NCBI GenBank assembly: GCA_012064385.1 | Contig: QRDG01000131.1 | Span: forward strand, 694,459 to 758,458 | From: Puccinellia tenuiflora | Taxonomy: Eukaryota > Streptophyta > Magnoliopsida > Poales > Poaceae | Length of the DNA stretch: 64,000 nt | Reading direction: 5' to 3' | In this document: positions 54,336-64,000 of the stretch, piece after piece | Layout: each line of letters begins with the position of its first letter | Numbering within the stretch: the first letter of the stretch is position 1 | Notes under the pieces: model-generated | What the model was told of the DNA's origin: nothing | The model's database searches: none | Seen by the model: the letters and a program-made list of their open reading frames with translations, nothing else | Translations under genes and position numbers: made by a program

Positions 54336-55532
54336 GGGCAATCACTAAAAAAAGGGTTCCCTTTGTAAAGGGAACTTTTCCTCCGCTGTCCTCGCGTCAA
54401 GTGTCGCCTTCTCCTCGTTTGGTCCCCCGTGGGTGTTTTCATGTGTGACAAGTGGCAACACTAGAGAGTTTTGGTGGGATTTTCCCATCCCACCGGTTGG
54501 AGTACGGATGGGTGGAAACACATTTATTTTTAGATTCGTTTTTTAAAAATGAAATATCTCTAGAACCGTATTTTAGAATTACGAACCGTTTTCATATTTG
54601 AGATCCTCGCGTCGAGATCTTCAAAACTAGATCCCATGTTGATAGGTTTCGAGAAACTTTTTTTTGTACTACCGGTTCTATATAGTTTGTACACTCGGTA
54701 GCATTGTGGTTGTACATCATGTGTAGTTTTGTACTTTCTGTTATCTTTCGCGCGGATGTACAACGATGTGTGCGCGGATGTACGACGATGTGCGCGCGGA
54801 TGTACAGATGAGTTGGGCGCGGATGTACAGCGGGTTCGCGTGGGTGTACATCGATGTGCGCGCGGATGTACAGAGAAGTTGGACGCGGATGTACAGCGGG
54901 TTCGCGTGGATGTACGCCGATGTGCTCGCAGCAATCTGTACATTCGAATCGCACTATTCTGTACTTTTTGTTGTATATACTCTGTACTTCCATGTGACGC
55001 GTTAGCGTAGGCGTTAGGGTCGCGTCGACGAGTGATGAAGCCTCCTTACCCTAACGCCCCGAGGCTGAGTCCCCCCGTACGCCGCGGTAGCGGCGACGGG
55101 AGACGAAGCCGAGCCGCTAGACTAAGAAAACTTGTAACTTGTATATATAACTTAGGGTTGGGGGTGGGGTGGCAAGTACCCAAATTTATATACCGATATG
55201 CAAGAGAGGTTTACATTTAATTTGTTTATGGTTCCATCCAGTAACAATGCATGTCTGTACTCCTATTTCCATATAATCTGTACACCGTGGTTTATTTTTT
55301 TTACTCTATACATCTGGAAGATCGAATTAGCATACGGTCCTGTATATCTGGAACAATCAGAAGGGCTGCCGTACGGTTGCTGCCTGATCATTCCGCGTGC
55401 GGAGCACAGGAGCCGTGGCAAAATACGATTTGGCTGCCTCCTTGCACGTTCACTCGGTAGCGCCACGTGGCGCCGTCGTGACGGCCGGGTGACTTTCGTA
55501 AAGGGAACCCTTTCCGTAATTGCACCCACTTG
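54331..55532 (+). mobile_element. TIR transposon (1192 bp) with 5-bp duplication ACTTG
   Basis: The element is 54336-55527 with ACTTG on both sides (54331-54335, 55528-55532). Ends: GGGCAATCACTAAAAAAAGG and, inverted, GGGTGCAATTACGGAAAGGG, both continuing GTTCCCTTT. The neighbouring duplicate unit shows the uninterrupted site (TAAGAACTTGGAGACGGAC, near 54004), proving the insertion. No transposase. A 5-bp duplication does not suit hAT (8), Mutator (9) or Tc1/mariner (TA); superfamily is open. It ends about 190 bp before the RPN7 start codon. Confidence 0.8.
54750..54935. repeat. Short repeat array GCGCGGATGTAC inside the 54336-55527 transposon
   Basis: GCGCGGATGTACA and variants occur about eight times, spaced 15-30 bp, mixed with CGATGTGC and GGGTTCGCGT. 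TGTACA is a palindrome in each. The apparent His/Arg/Thr-rich minus-strand peptide is just the repeat translated. Confidence 0.8.
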
Positions 55533-55721
55533 AGACGGACTCATCACCAGAATCTGGCTAATGGGCCACAGCCCCCACATTTACAGCCCAGCCTTTACCT
55601 TTCGTCGATAACGAGCCCGACCCTAACAAGAGACACCACCCCCAGCTCGAACCCCAACCACGGCCCGAACTCCTTACGCCGTGCGATCCAAGCGAACCAA
55701 CCGGACCCGAGCGGCGACGAG
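55533..55721 (+). promoter_or_regulatory. RPN7 5' flank and leader
   Basis: About 190 bp between the TIR transposon and the ATG. It starts with the fading third duplicate unit, then CCCACATTTACAGCCCAGCC and a C-rich leader. No clear TATA box, as is common for housekeeping genes. The promoter must be very short or extend into the transposon. Confidence 0.45.
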
Positions 55722-58700
55722 ATGGACGGCGGCGGCGGCGGCGGCAGCACCAGCGCCGAGGATGGGAAGCAGGAGAAGCACCTGGTGCTGGCCAACAAGC
55801 TTTTCCTGCTCTCCCAGCCCGAGGTCGACGACCTCTCCAAGGTCGCTCTCCGCTCCGACGTCCTCTCCGCCGTCAAATCGGATGGTAACCGCGCCGCCCC
55901 CGCCCCCTCGCCGCTCAATCCTGCGTCCAGCTAAACTGATCTGTTATCTGATGTTGGGATTCGTTGCCAGACATGGCGGCGCTCTTCGAGTCGCTCGCCG
56001 CAGCGGGCGTGTTGGAGCCGGACGCCGCGCTGCTCGCCGAGATGCGCGCCCGGATCGACGAGGAGATCCGCAAGCTCGATGAGAAGTGAGTGTGTTCTTC
56101 CTCTTGTTTTGCTTAGTTGTTGGGTAAGAGCCTAGCCGTAATTCGGGTTCTGGACGTACCTAGTAGACTCTAGATCTTGTCAGTAAATTGCTTTGCTCTG
56201 CGCAAGGGTAGGCTTGGCTTATGAATTAGCAATCCTCCTTAGGATGACACGAGGGGGAGTGTTGCAGTAGGTGCGCATAACGTTTGCCCTCCTCAGAAGA
56301 CTGTGAAGCTAACCTGTATGTGCTCCAATTTTGTGTGAGAACTGTGCCTGTATAGCGGCTATATTTCTATGAGAATTACGAGTCGGTTACTAGTATCAGG
56401 AAACTGGTTCTGTTGGAATGTAAAATTGCGCCTTGAGAAGTAGCTACAACAGGGACGTCTCCAGGAATTGGAGGCCGGTGCAAAATACACATGAGGCCCT
56501 AAAATTTAACAATATATAGTTAATCACATAATAATTTTACGAAAAGCTCTTACTTAATTAGTATATAACTTTAATTTTAATATATTTTTCTGAATAGGAT
56601 AAAAAAACCCGGCCATAACTTCAATACATGTTATATCTTACAAATGAACTAGCAATATATCAAAATATCAATGATAATAGATTAAATATAGTATTCAGGA
56701 AACAAACAGGCATGATATATGATGATTGAGCAAGTAGTCTTCAGTTTTATAAACCAAACGATTAACAATGAAACAAATATAATGAATCTGGAATATAGTT
56801 TTTGCTAGCTTGCTGCAACAAATCTTGGGTGCGTCGTGTCGGGTGTCATCACAACGGCTGGCCGGCAGGCCGGCAAGGTGAGCCTGTGCCGGCAAGGTGC
56901 GCTAGTCAGGGCCTGGCGCTGGTGTGGCACTGCTGCGCTGCATCACAGTGGCAGCAGGGCAGGAGCTGGTGTAGCGCCACGGCGGCAGGGCTGGGATGCA
57001 GTCACGCGCACACATGTGGAAGAAGATCGATTAATTGATTTGTATTCACGATCTGGGATCACGGACTTAGGCCAAACTTCCATTTAATGGTCACATGGTG
57101 CCCTATTGGGTTTCTTTTTCTGATTTGTTATACACTCAATTAAATCTAAGTGCGATTTTGGGGCCCTGTGCGAGCGCTCACTTCGCTCATGCCTATCGAC
57201 GGGCCTGAGCTAGAATGCTAAGGGCTCTTTACATCCTCAACTCAGGGGATTACTCATTGCGGGATAGCTTGGACTCATGTTGAGTAGTCAGTGTTAAGGA
57301 GTAAGCTGAGTTTCTTTAGTCAGACATGAGGATCTGGACGAGAAGGAAGGAGCTATTAGTTACTAAACATGAAAACGTGGTCTTTCAATGATTATGTAAT
57401 TATGCTTGTTTCATATTATACATGATGATCTTGTCAATTATTTTGTATCTAATGTTTCTACTGTTCACCAATTTGATAAGTATGGGTCTGCTTCCTGTAA
57501 ACTAAACTTTGTTTTGTATACAAAGAATTGCCGATGCTGAAGAGAATTTAGGTGAGAGTGAAGTGCGTGAAGCCCATCTTGCCAAGTCCTTGTACTTTGT
57601 AAGGGTTGGCGAGAAGGTATGAGCTTGTTTACTTGTATACTTTATATTAGGCTTGGTCAACAAATATGTGTTCTGATATAGTTGCTTACATTCTGAAATC
57701 AATGTTATAGGAAAAAGCGTTGGAACAACTTAAAGTTACTGAAGGAAAAACTGTAGCCATTGGCCAGAAGATGGATCTTGTGTTCTACACTCTGCAAATT
57801 GGCCTTTTCTACATGGACTTTGACCTCATCTCAAAATCCATTGATAAGGCAAAAAAGTAAGCCCCATTCCCTGTTTATAGTTCCATTCGGCCATTTGGCA
57901 CCAGAGTAATGGTATTTGACCACTTACTGTTTTTAGGTTGTTTGAAGAGGGAGGTGACTGGGAGAGAAAGAACCGATTGAAAGTGTACGAAGGCTTGTAC
58001 TGCATGGCAACCAGAAACTTCAAGAAAGCTACCAGCCTGTTTTTAGACTCCATCTCAACTTTCACAACTTATGAGCTGGTTTCATATGATACTTTCATCT
58101 TCTATACAGTCCTCACGAGTATTATCTCATTGGATCGTGTATCTCTAAAGCAAAAGGTATTTTACTTGACCCTATCTGCTATTTTTTTTCCCTTTTCAGT
58201 GACCTCTATTCTAACAAAAGGAACTTGTCTTCAGGTGGTAGATGCACCTGAAATCCTGGCAGTCATTGGCAAAGTACCACACCTCACTGAGTTTCTCAAC
58301 TCCCTGTACAACTGCCAGTACAAATCATTCTTTGTTGCATTCTGTAAGTCTAGATTTATGCTCCAGATGATGTGTTCACAGTCTTGCGACCATTTTTTTA
58401 TTATAAAGTATAAACTTATCTGTATGTGCTTGTATTAATACCTGGTCATCGACAATTTTCAGCTGGCTTGACGGAGCAGATCAAGTTAGACCGTTATCTT
58501 CAACCTCATTTCCGCTACTACATGAGGGAAGTGCGCACTGTTGTCTACTCACAATTTTTGGAGTCATACAAGAGTGTGACAATGGAAGCTATGGCTTCAT
58601 CATTTGGTGTGACTGTTGATTTCATAGACCAGTAAGTGATGTGAAACTGCTCCGCTACCATGTACTGTACATCTCATTTCCTTTTCTAGTGCCATATTCA

Positions 58701-58902
58701 TAGGTTTTCTCTGTCACTCTGTTGTAGGGAGCTGTCACGCTTCATTGCAGCTGGGAAGCTTCACTGCAAGATCGATAAAGTTGCTGGTGTTCTGGAGACA
58801 AACCGGCCTGATGAGAGGAATGCTTTCTACCAGTCTACCATCAAGCAAGGGGACTTCTTGCTGAACCGCATCCAGAAGCTTTCTCGAGTCATTGATCTGT
58901 AG
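55722..58902 (+). CDS. RPN7: 26S proteasome regulatory subunit RPN7 (PSMD6 homologue), 8 exons
   Basis: Exons 55722-55884, 55971-56085, 57526-57616, 57711-57856, 57937-58156, 58235-58343, 58463-58631 and 58728-58902 have GT..AG borders and join in phase to 1188 nt, 395 residues, near the family length. RPN7 is a lid subunit of the 19S regulatory particle in cytosol and nucleus, scaffolding the deubiquitinating RPN11. The N-terminus is Gly-rich (MDGGGGGG); helical repeats include QIGLFYMDFDLISKSIDKAK and RLKVYEGLYCMATRNFKKAT. The PCI domain (about 250-355) includes YLQPHFRYYMREVRTVVY and MASSFGVTVDFIDQELSRFI. It ends NRIQKLSRVIDL. Intron 2 (1440 bp) is enlarged by a hAT element. I see no defect in the coding sequence. 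Confidence 0.95.
56442..57215 (+). mobile_element. hAT-like element in RPN7 intron 2
   Basis: The element is 56450-57207 (758 bp). Ends are CAGGGACGTCTCCAGGAAT and, inverted, CAGGCCCGTCGATAGGCAT. Flanks AGCTACAA (56442-56449) and AGCTAGAA (57208-57215) form an 8-bp target duplication with one mismatch, as for hAT elements. Inside are AT-rich DNA, a GC-rich CCGGCAAGGTG-repeat stretch (56855-56900) and GGGGCCCTGTGCGAGCG near the right end. No transposase. Confidence 0.7.
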
Positions 58903-59097
58903 AAAGTTGCTTTTCTGCTTGTTGGAGCTTTGGCCTAGCAAGGTGCCAGATGGTTGTTGTGATCTATTTCACGAGTATCTTATGTGAATTATAAGCTTGT
59001 ATCCCAGCAGATCAGACTGATGAATGTTTCTTCTGAGATCAATCTGTTGGGTTTCTTTCAGAGCACTATCATATGTTGCTTTGGTTCGTATGAGTTA
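58903..59097 (+). other. RPN7 3' untranslated region
   Basis: Follows the TAG. It reaches to the MITE at 59098. No strong AATAAA; TGAATG/TTATAAGC near 58985-59020 may serve. No other gene. Confidence 0.4.
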
Positions 59098-59240
59098 CTC
59101 CCTTCATTCTGAATTATAAGATGTTTAGGATATTTCAATGTGGACTAGATAGAGACTGAAATGAGCGAATAGACACACTGAAACTCGTCTAGATACACAC
59201 TGAAATGCTAAACATCTTATAATTCGGAATGGATTGAGTA
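59096..59240 (+). mobile_element. Stowaway-type MITE (Tc1/mariner)
   Basis: The element is 59098-59238 (141 bp), with TA on both sides (59096-59097, 59239-59240). Ends CTCCCTTCATTCTGAATTAT and, inverted, CTCAATCCATTCCGAATTAT are followed on both sides by AAGATGTTTA. CTCCCT.C.TTC is the usual Stowaway terminus in grasses. It can fold on itself as a hairpin. Confidence 0.9.
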
Positions 59241-59705
59241 TTTGTTTGGCATATTTGTCACATATAGTTGTTCTTCTCATAGAAGGCATTTCCTGTGGAA
59301 TTCAGGTAGTCATAGGGTGATACACATCCGCGCACACTTTACAACCACTGTCAACTCCTGCAAATAATTGAAATCAATATACAGCTGTGATCTTTGCCGT
59401 CCTGTAACTCTGTAAGTACATCAAATGACTCAGTCCTAGGATTTTGCGGGACTGCCCTAACATCTTACTCTGTGAGAATGAACAAAGTTTGTTACCACAG
59501 GGATACACATGGTGTGTTGCAAAACTCAAAATCTTCAGAGGAACTGCAGAGCAGCTCTGGGAAAATTAAAGTCGGCGGTTCACTGAATCCACAATTGTGC
59601 TGGGTGACACAATCAGCTCTCCGGCTCTGCAGGATAAAAGAAAGTTTGTGTGTGATGATGACTATAAACATGGCTAAAGAGGTTTTGGCGTTCCGAGTCT
59701 TCTTT
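59241..59705. other. Intergenic or 3' untranslated sequence of the minus-strand gene
   Basis: No clear ORF or repeat. It lies directly downstream (minus strand) of the last exon ending at 59706 and may be its 3' UTR, or carry a further exon if the GTAAGT at that stop is used as a donor. Confidence 0.35.
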
Positions 59706-62700
59706 CTACTTACTGAACCCTGACTTCGGCTTCTGTTGCTTGCCCTTCCTCTTGCTTCTTCTCTTGGAGCGAGGCCTCTCATCTTCTGCTTGTGCTTCTG
59801 CTTCTGCCTCCGTGCTGGCAGTTCCTGTTATCTGTGCAAAGGATTCTTTTGCGCCAGAGGTTACCTCACCGAAGAAGTCCTTCACCTTGTCAACTACAGT
59901 TTTCAGCTCTTCTTTCTTTGGGAGCTGAGAAGAAAAAAATGTTCTTGCTGTTAATGCACGACACATCATTCTCAATCATTCTGGTGTGGATTTTACTTCT
60001 GCAAGACATTCGTTCTTGTTTTGAGATCAGCATTGTAATCATAGTTCATTATAATTTGGGTGGTAAGGTAGAGAAGCAGAGTTTGTTGAGTAAAATATGG
60101 CCAATGTTGGCTTGTGATAAGGTCGGCTTCCAAGGTAGTGAGGCTCTATGTGGTCTGTGGATTACCCTATCAATGAATGGTCATGCCCAAACACACTGCA
60201 CAAGAATCCTAAAAAAACAGTGCTCAACCAAAATCGTCGGTATCGAACCCAAAGAATGAGTAAAACTCAGACCATCTTTGTTTTCGGTTTGCTGATGCTC
60301 CACCCACACGCCATTCGGGAAAGAGATGTATCACATTTGAACTCAGCCAAAAATCGGCTGCCAAAATTTGGCGTCAAATTATGTGCAAAGTGCAGAGCCA
60401 TTACCAATTTTGTGTAGTGTTGCTTTGCAGGTAAGAACAAGGCGAGAACAGAGGTGCATTATTAGATATAAACTTCGGACTTGCTAATTCTCAGTTGCCT
60501 GAGATTAGCTTAAGTCTCAATCGATGTCTAGAGCCGTCCGTTCTGATGTTAAAATTCGTGCAGATTTTTCCTTTTTTGTAGTCGTGTGGATGGAAAAAAA
60601 AATGGGGCGCACACTGTGTCTCGTACACCCTACCTGATTGTGGCGTACATAGCTCCTAACCACTATGCTACTACTTCTGTTGTGTCCAGAGCAAGATTCA
60701 CTCTTTAATTACATGTCGAATTTTTTTTTCTTTTTGTGCAACCTAGCAAAACTTTGTTCTACTGGACGATATTAATGTGTTTTCTCATCTGTGTCATTTT
60801 TTGGCATTTTTGTTTTTATTCTAGTTTTTATGTCTGTCATTTCTCTTTCCTTTTATTTTCTTAATCACTCTTATCGATGTATGTATTTTTTTATATGTGT
60901 AGATTTCACTAAAGTGTAGTTGCATTTTTTTTAGAAATATTTAACTGCATATAATAGTTTTTTAGAAATATTTTTAGAAATATTTTTTTAGAAATATTTT
61001 TAGAAACATATGTAAAACTTCAGAGAATTTTAGCGGTTTGTGGATGTATTTTTTTTTTCTAAATGTGTAACTATAATAGTTTTTATTTAATATATGACTT
61101 GCACTTGTGTTCAAGAAATGTGCATGTACATGCCCGTTTTTATTCTTTAGAATGTGCAGCTATAATGGTTTTTCGTTAGAAGTTGCATTTTTACGAAGAA
61201 ATGTGCAATTAGCAAATGAATTATCAAAAATATTAGCATTTTATTCAATAAATGTGCCACTAAAAATGGTTTTGCTAACAATCAGGTGCCTGATTATTCC
61301 TTATGTCTTAGTTGATGTCTCTCACCGTTTGATCCTGCTGTGATTCGTGTGTTGGATTAGTTCACGATACGGAGTTAATCACCGGTGTGGCTACAAACAG
61401 ACCATGTCTTGTGTATTTGGCTGAGACTGTGTGTTATGTATTTGGGTTGGGCCTTTTTCAGGTTAATTACATTTTCATGTACTCTAAATTGGCCGCAAAT
61501 TCTCTACAAAAAATGCACGAAAATATTTTGTGTTGTCAGCCCTATCTAAAATGTGTAACATGCCTACTTCTATGTGACTAATTATTTCTTCTTAAATATT
61601 TAAAACACATGTGAAGAAAATGTTTTTTGAATTTTTATTATGTTCTTGGATTTTTTAAAATAAGTGTAACTACCCGCTTTATATAGTTGCAATAGTGGGA
61701 TTTACACGCTATCTGTGCTTTTCTTTAATTGCTAGATATCTGTTGCCATAATTATTTTCTTAGGTATCGGTTTACAGAGTGACCGTCCGATGCGATTTGT
61801 GGTTCCCAAACACTCAGTTCTTGTAAGTGATAGCCGTAGTTGGGCTTTTCGAGCGACAACGAACGGACATTATAGGCCATCGAGAAGATTGTGAGCTTTT
61901 TTGTGTGCTTTTCATATATGTTTTGTGTCTCGCTAAGATTTTATACTTTCTTTTTTTATCTCTTTTCTTTCATTCTTTTTTCGAGGGTTGGTTCTGTTTG
62001 AGAGACAAAAATGTGTATTTACGAGAGACTGCTTAGCGGTTTCTAGACGTATTTTTTTTCTAGAATGTGCATATTCAACTAGTTTTGAGCAACGAAACAA
62101 CAAGTTGCACATTTCTATCATATTTGTGCAACTGGTCAGGTGCTCATTTCTGTTAGTTTTGAGCAACTAACCAACCAGTTGCACATATCTATCAGATTTG
62201 TACAACTGGTTTGCTTAGTCACACATTTCTATCAGTTTTTAGCAACTAACCAAGCAGTTGCATATTTTCTATCGGATTGTGAAACTAATCAACCAGTTGC
62301 ATATTTCTCTCCGTTTTGTGCAACTTGTTAGTTAGTTGCTCATTTCTTTCAGATTTTGGATGTACGCATCTAAACCACTGGTTGCACATTTCTATTAGAT
62401 TTGTGCAACTGGTTAGTTTAGTCGCCTATTTGTGTTAGATTTGAGAAACTAACCAACCAGTTGCACATTTCTATCGGATTTGTGCAACTGATTAGCTTAG
62501 TGATTTGAGCAACTAAACAACTAGCTGCATATTTCTATCTGATTTGTGCAGCTAGTTAGGTTAGTCACACATTTCTATCAAATTTTGATCAACTAACCAA
62601 CCAGTTGCACAGTTCTATCAGATATGTGCAACTGGTTATCTTAGTCACACATTTATGTCAGATTTGAGCAACTAACCAACCAGTTGCACATTTGTATCAG

Positions 62701-64000
62701 TTTGTGCAACTTATTAGCTTAGTTGCCCATTTTTGACAATTTTGAGCAACTAACCAACCATTTGCACATTTCTACCAGATTTGTGCAACTGGTTATCTTA
62801 CTTGCCCATTTCTAACAGTTTTGAGCACCTAACCAACCAGTTGCACATTTCTATCAGATTTGTGTAACTTGTTAGCTTAGCTGCCCATTTCTGACAGTTT
62901 TGATCAACTAACCAACCAGTTGCACATTTCTATCAGATTTGTGCAACTGGTTAGCTTAGCTGCAAATTTCTGACGGTTTTGATCAACTAACCAACGAATT
63001 GCACATTTCTATCAGATTTGTGCAACTGGTTAGCTTAGCTGCAAATTTCTGACAGTTTTGATCAACTAACCAACGAATTGCACATTTCTATTATTTGTGC
63101 AACTGGTTAGCTTAGTTGCATATTTTCGACAGTTTTGAGCAACTAAGCAACCGGTTGCACATTTCTATCAGATTTGTGCAACTGGTTTGTTTAGTTGCTC
63201 ATTTCTATCAGTTTTGACCAACTAACCAATCAGTTGTATATTTTTTATCAGATTTATACAACTGGTTTATTTTAATTGTTAGGATTGCTTTTTTCTGGTT
63301 GTATTTTATTTTCGACAAACATGACAGTCTACTGAGACAACACGATTGGGACATAAGGTTTCTTAGTTGATTGATCATTGGACAAACCCCTTTTTATTTT
63401 TTCGTGTTTATTTGGAGGTTAGAGTTTTCACCATATTATTGTTGATTTTCTTTGTACAAGTGTGATTTTATTTTAAAAGTTTCGGCATATACAATATAGT
63501 ATTTTAAATAAAAATATATCTGCAATATATTATCTTAAATGAAACAATATTTATACATGGGTTTAGAAATTACTTTTCACAAGGTACACATGTACGGCCT
63601 TATTTTGAAGGAAAAATCTAGCAGGAGTTGGCCCATATATCTATTTTTGATCGATCCTTAATCGTGGACGTTCATGGGCCGCCTCCGGCCGAGCGACGGA
63701 GATCATATTAGCGCTAATGACTGACTTCACGTGCACAACAAATCGACACCCGAAAAAAAACCAATCGACTGAGACTTTACTAAATCTTAATCACCCGAGA
63801 CATAGGCAGACCCTATAAACTTACCTCGATCACGTTACTTGTCGCCAGTGCAGACCTCAAGTTCCCCTTCTCCTGCTCAGTCAAACGAGAAGCATAAATT
63901 GCCAGTTCTCTATTTCAAAGACTAGTAAAAAACTTGACCAAACAAGTTATTCCTTGTGCACCTAAAGGATCAGGAACTTACCACGACTTTGTAGCCGTAC
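59706..64000 (-). CDS. Unrecognised protein-coding gene, 3' part (three exons)
   Basis: Exons on the minus strand are 64000-63982 (partial), 63907-63825 and 59924-59706. Borders are GTG|GTAAGT, TAGAG|AAC, GAG|GTAAGT and TTCTCAG|CTC, and phases agree. Peptide pieces: VRLQSR, ELAIYASRLTEQEKGNLRSA, LATSNVIE, LPKKEELKTVVDKVKDFFGE, VTSGAKESFAQITGT, then an Ala/Glu repeat and a basic tail RPRSKRRSKRKGKQQKPKSG. The tail could be a nuclear or nucleic-acid-binding signal. TTCAGTAAGTAG at the stop also fits a donor site, so another exon may follow. I do not recognise the family. The intron 63824-59925 (3.9 kb) is full of repeats. Confidence 0.6.
60925..61020. repeat. TTTTTTAGAAATA short repeats
   Basis: TTTTTTTAGAAATATTT recurs about five times within 100 bp in AT-rich intron DNA. 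Simple expansion; no gene. Confidence 0.7.
62070..63265 (+). repeat. Satellite-like array, about 15 units of ~78 bp
   Basis: Consensus pieces: AGCAACTAACCAACCAGTTG, CACATTTCTATCAGATTTGT, GCAACTGGTTAGCTTAGTTG. Unit length varies from about 70 to 82 bp. Each unit holds CCAGTTGCAC and GTGCAACTGG as an inverted pair about 17 bp apart, so every unit can form a hairpin. It lies wholly inside the 3.9 kb intron. Confidence 0.9.

Larger units (their letters stand above)
60490..63812 (+). mobile_element. Probable TIR transposon in the intron of the minus-strand gene
   Basis: Left end TCTCAGTTGCCTGAGATTAG, then CTTAAGTCTCAATCGAT (about 60496-60533); right end, inverted, GTCTCGGGTGATTAAGATTT, then AGTAAAGTCTCAGTCGAT (about 63803-63766). 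The GTCTCA.TCGA motif is known to me from Triticeae Mutator-like TIRs. I could not find a clean target duplication, so borders are approximate. A weaker inner copy of the motif (about 61290-61320) suggests nesting. The interior is AT-rich without a transposase. Confidence 0.4.

Noticed and set aside
54560..55010. His/Thr/Arg-repeat peptides on both strands
   Set aside because: Translation of the GCGCGGATGTAC array inside a transposon.
57938..58438. 166-codon open stretch over RPN7 exon 5
   Set aside because: It reads through introns of RPN7; canonical splice sites at 58157 and 58234 give the real reading.
59736..60259. Leu/Cys-rich plus-strand stretches near 59740-60260
   Set aside because: Antisense to the last exon of the minus-strand gene, whose splice acceptor and phase are consistent; the plus-strand peptides have no family resemblance.

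Overview
This is plant nuclear DNA, almost certainly from a grass of the Pooideae (Triticeae or a close relative). The signs are intron-bearing genes with GT..AG splice sites, a monocot-type F cyclin, and wall-to-wall nested LTR retrotransposons and small DNA transposons of the kinds that fill Triticeae-like genomes. The species is my inference. There is one assembly gap of 448 N at 10706-11153. No tRNA, rRNA or CRISPR was found.

Layout. 1-2000: minus-strand Tat-lineage Ty3/gypsy element E (gag, protease, 5' LTR). 2001-2268: scrap of an armadillo-repeat-only-like gene. 2269-9117: decayed Ty1/copia element of SIRE/Maximus type, cut off before reverse transcriptase by LTR element D (9118-10705, minus). 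11154-14641: a long noncoding LTR-like stretch. 14642-17114: element C, the 3' end of a Tat-lineage element. 17115-21718: arms of a TIR transposon family (H). 21719-50192: Tat-lineage element A (TSD GCGAG), into whose gag a second Tat-lineage element B (24083-37668, TSD GTCGT) inserted. 50193-52062: right end of H, then a Mutator-like element. 52063-64000 is the gene-bearing end: an F-type cyclin (52630-53628), RPN7 of the 26S proteasome (55722-58902, plus strand, 8 exons), and the 3' end of an unrecognised minus-strand gene (59706-64000) with a 3.9 kb TE-filled intron. Small TEs sit in the RPN7 5' flank, in RPN7 intron 2, and downstream of RPN7.

How the parts work together. In A and B the plus strand carries gag, protease, RT, a degenerate RNase H, a second archaeal-type RNase H and integrase. 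Between integrase and the 3' LTR each carries a minisatellite whose core copies the element's own polypurine tract, followed by antisense genes with their own TATA boxes: a multi-exon coiled-coil protein with a gypsy-associated N-terminal domain in both, plus in A an AT-hook/B3-like ORF. LTR differences counted by eye (about 19 in 690 for A, about 7 in 463 for B) agree with the nesting: A is older than B.

The observations most worth following: (1) C shares with A's 3' end not only the LTR but at least 18 bp of flank beyond it, and C's LTR is closer to A's 3' LTR than A's own 5' LTR is, which points to duplication or conversion after insertion; (2) the TATA-driven antisense AT-hook/B3-like ORF; (3) arrays built on the polypurine-tract core in two different elements; (4) an in-frame UAG at the same aligned position between protease and RT in both A and B; (5) a TIR transposon in the RPN7 5' flank whose empty site is preserved in a neighbouring duplicate.
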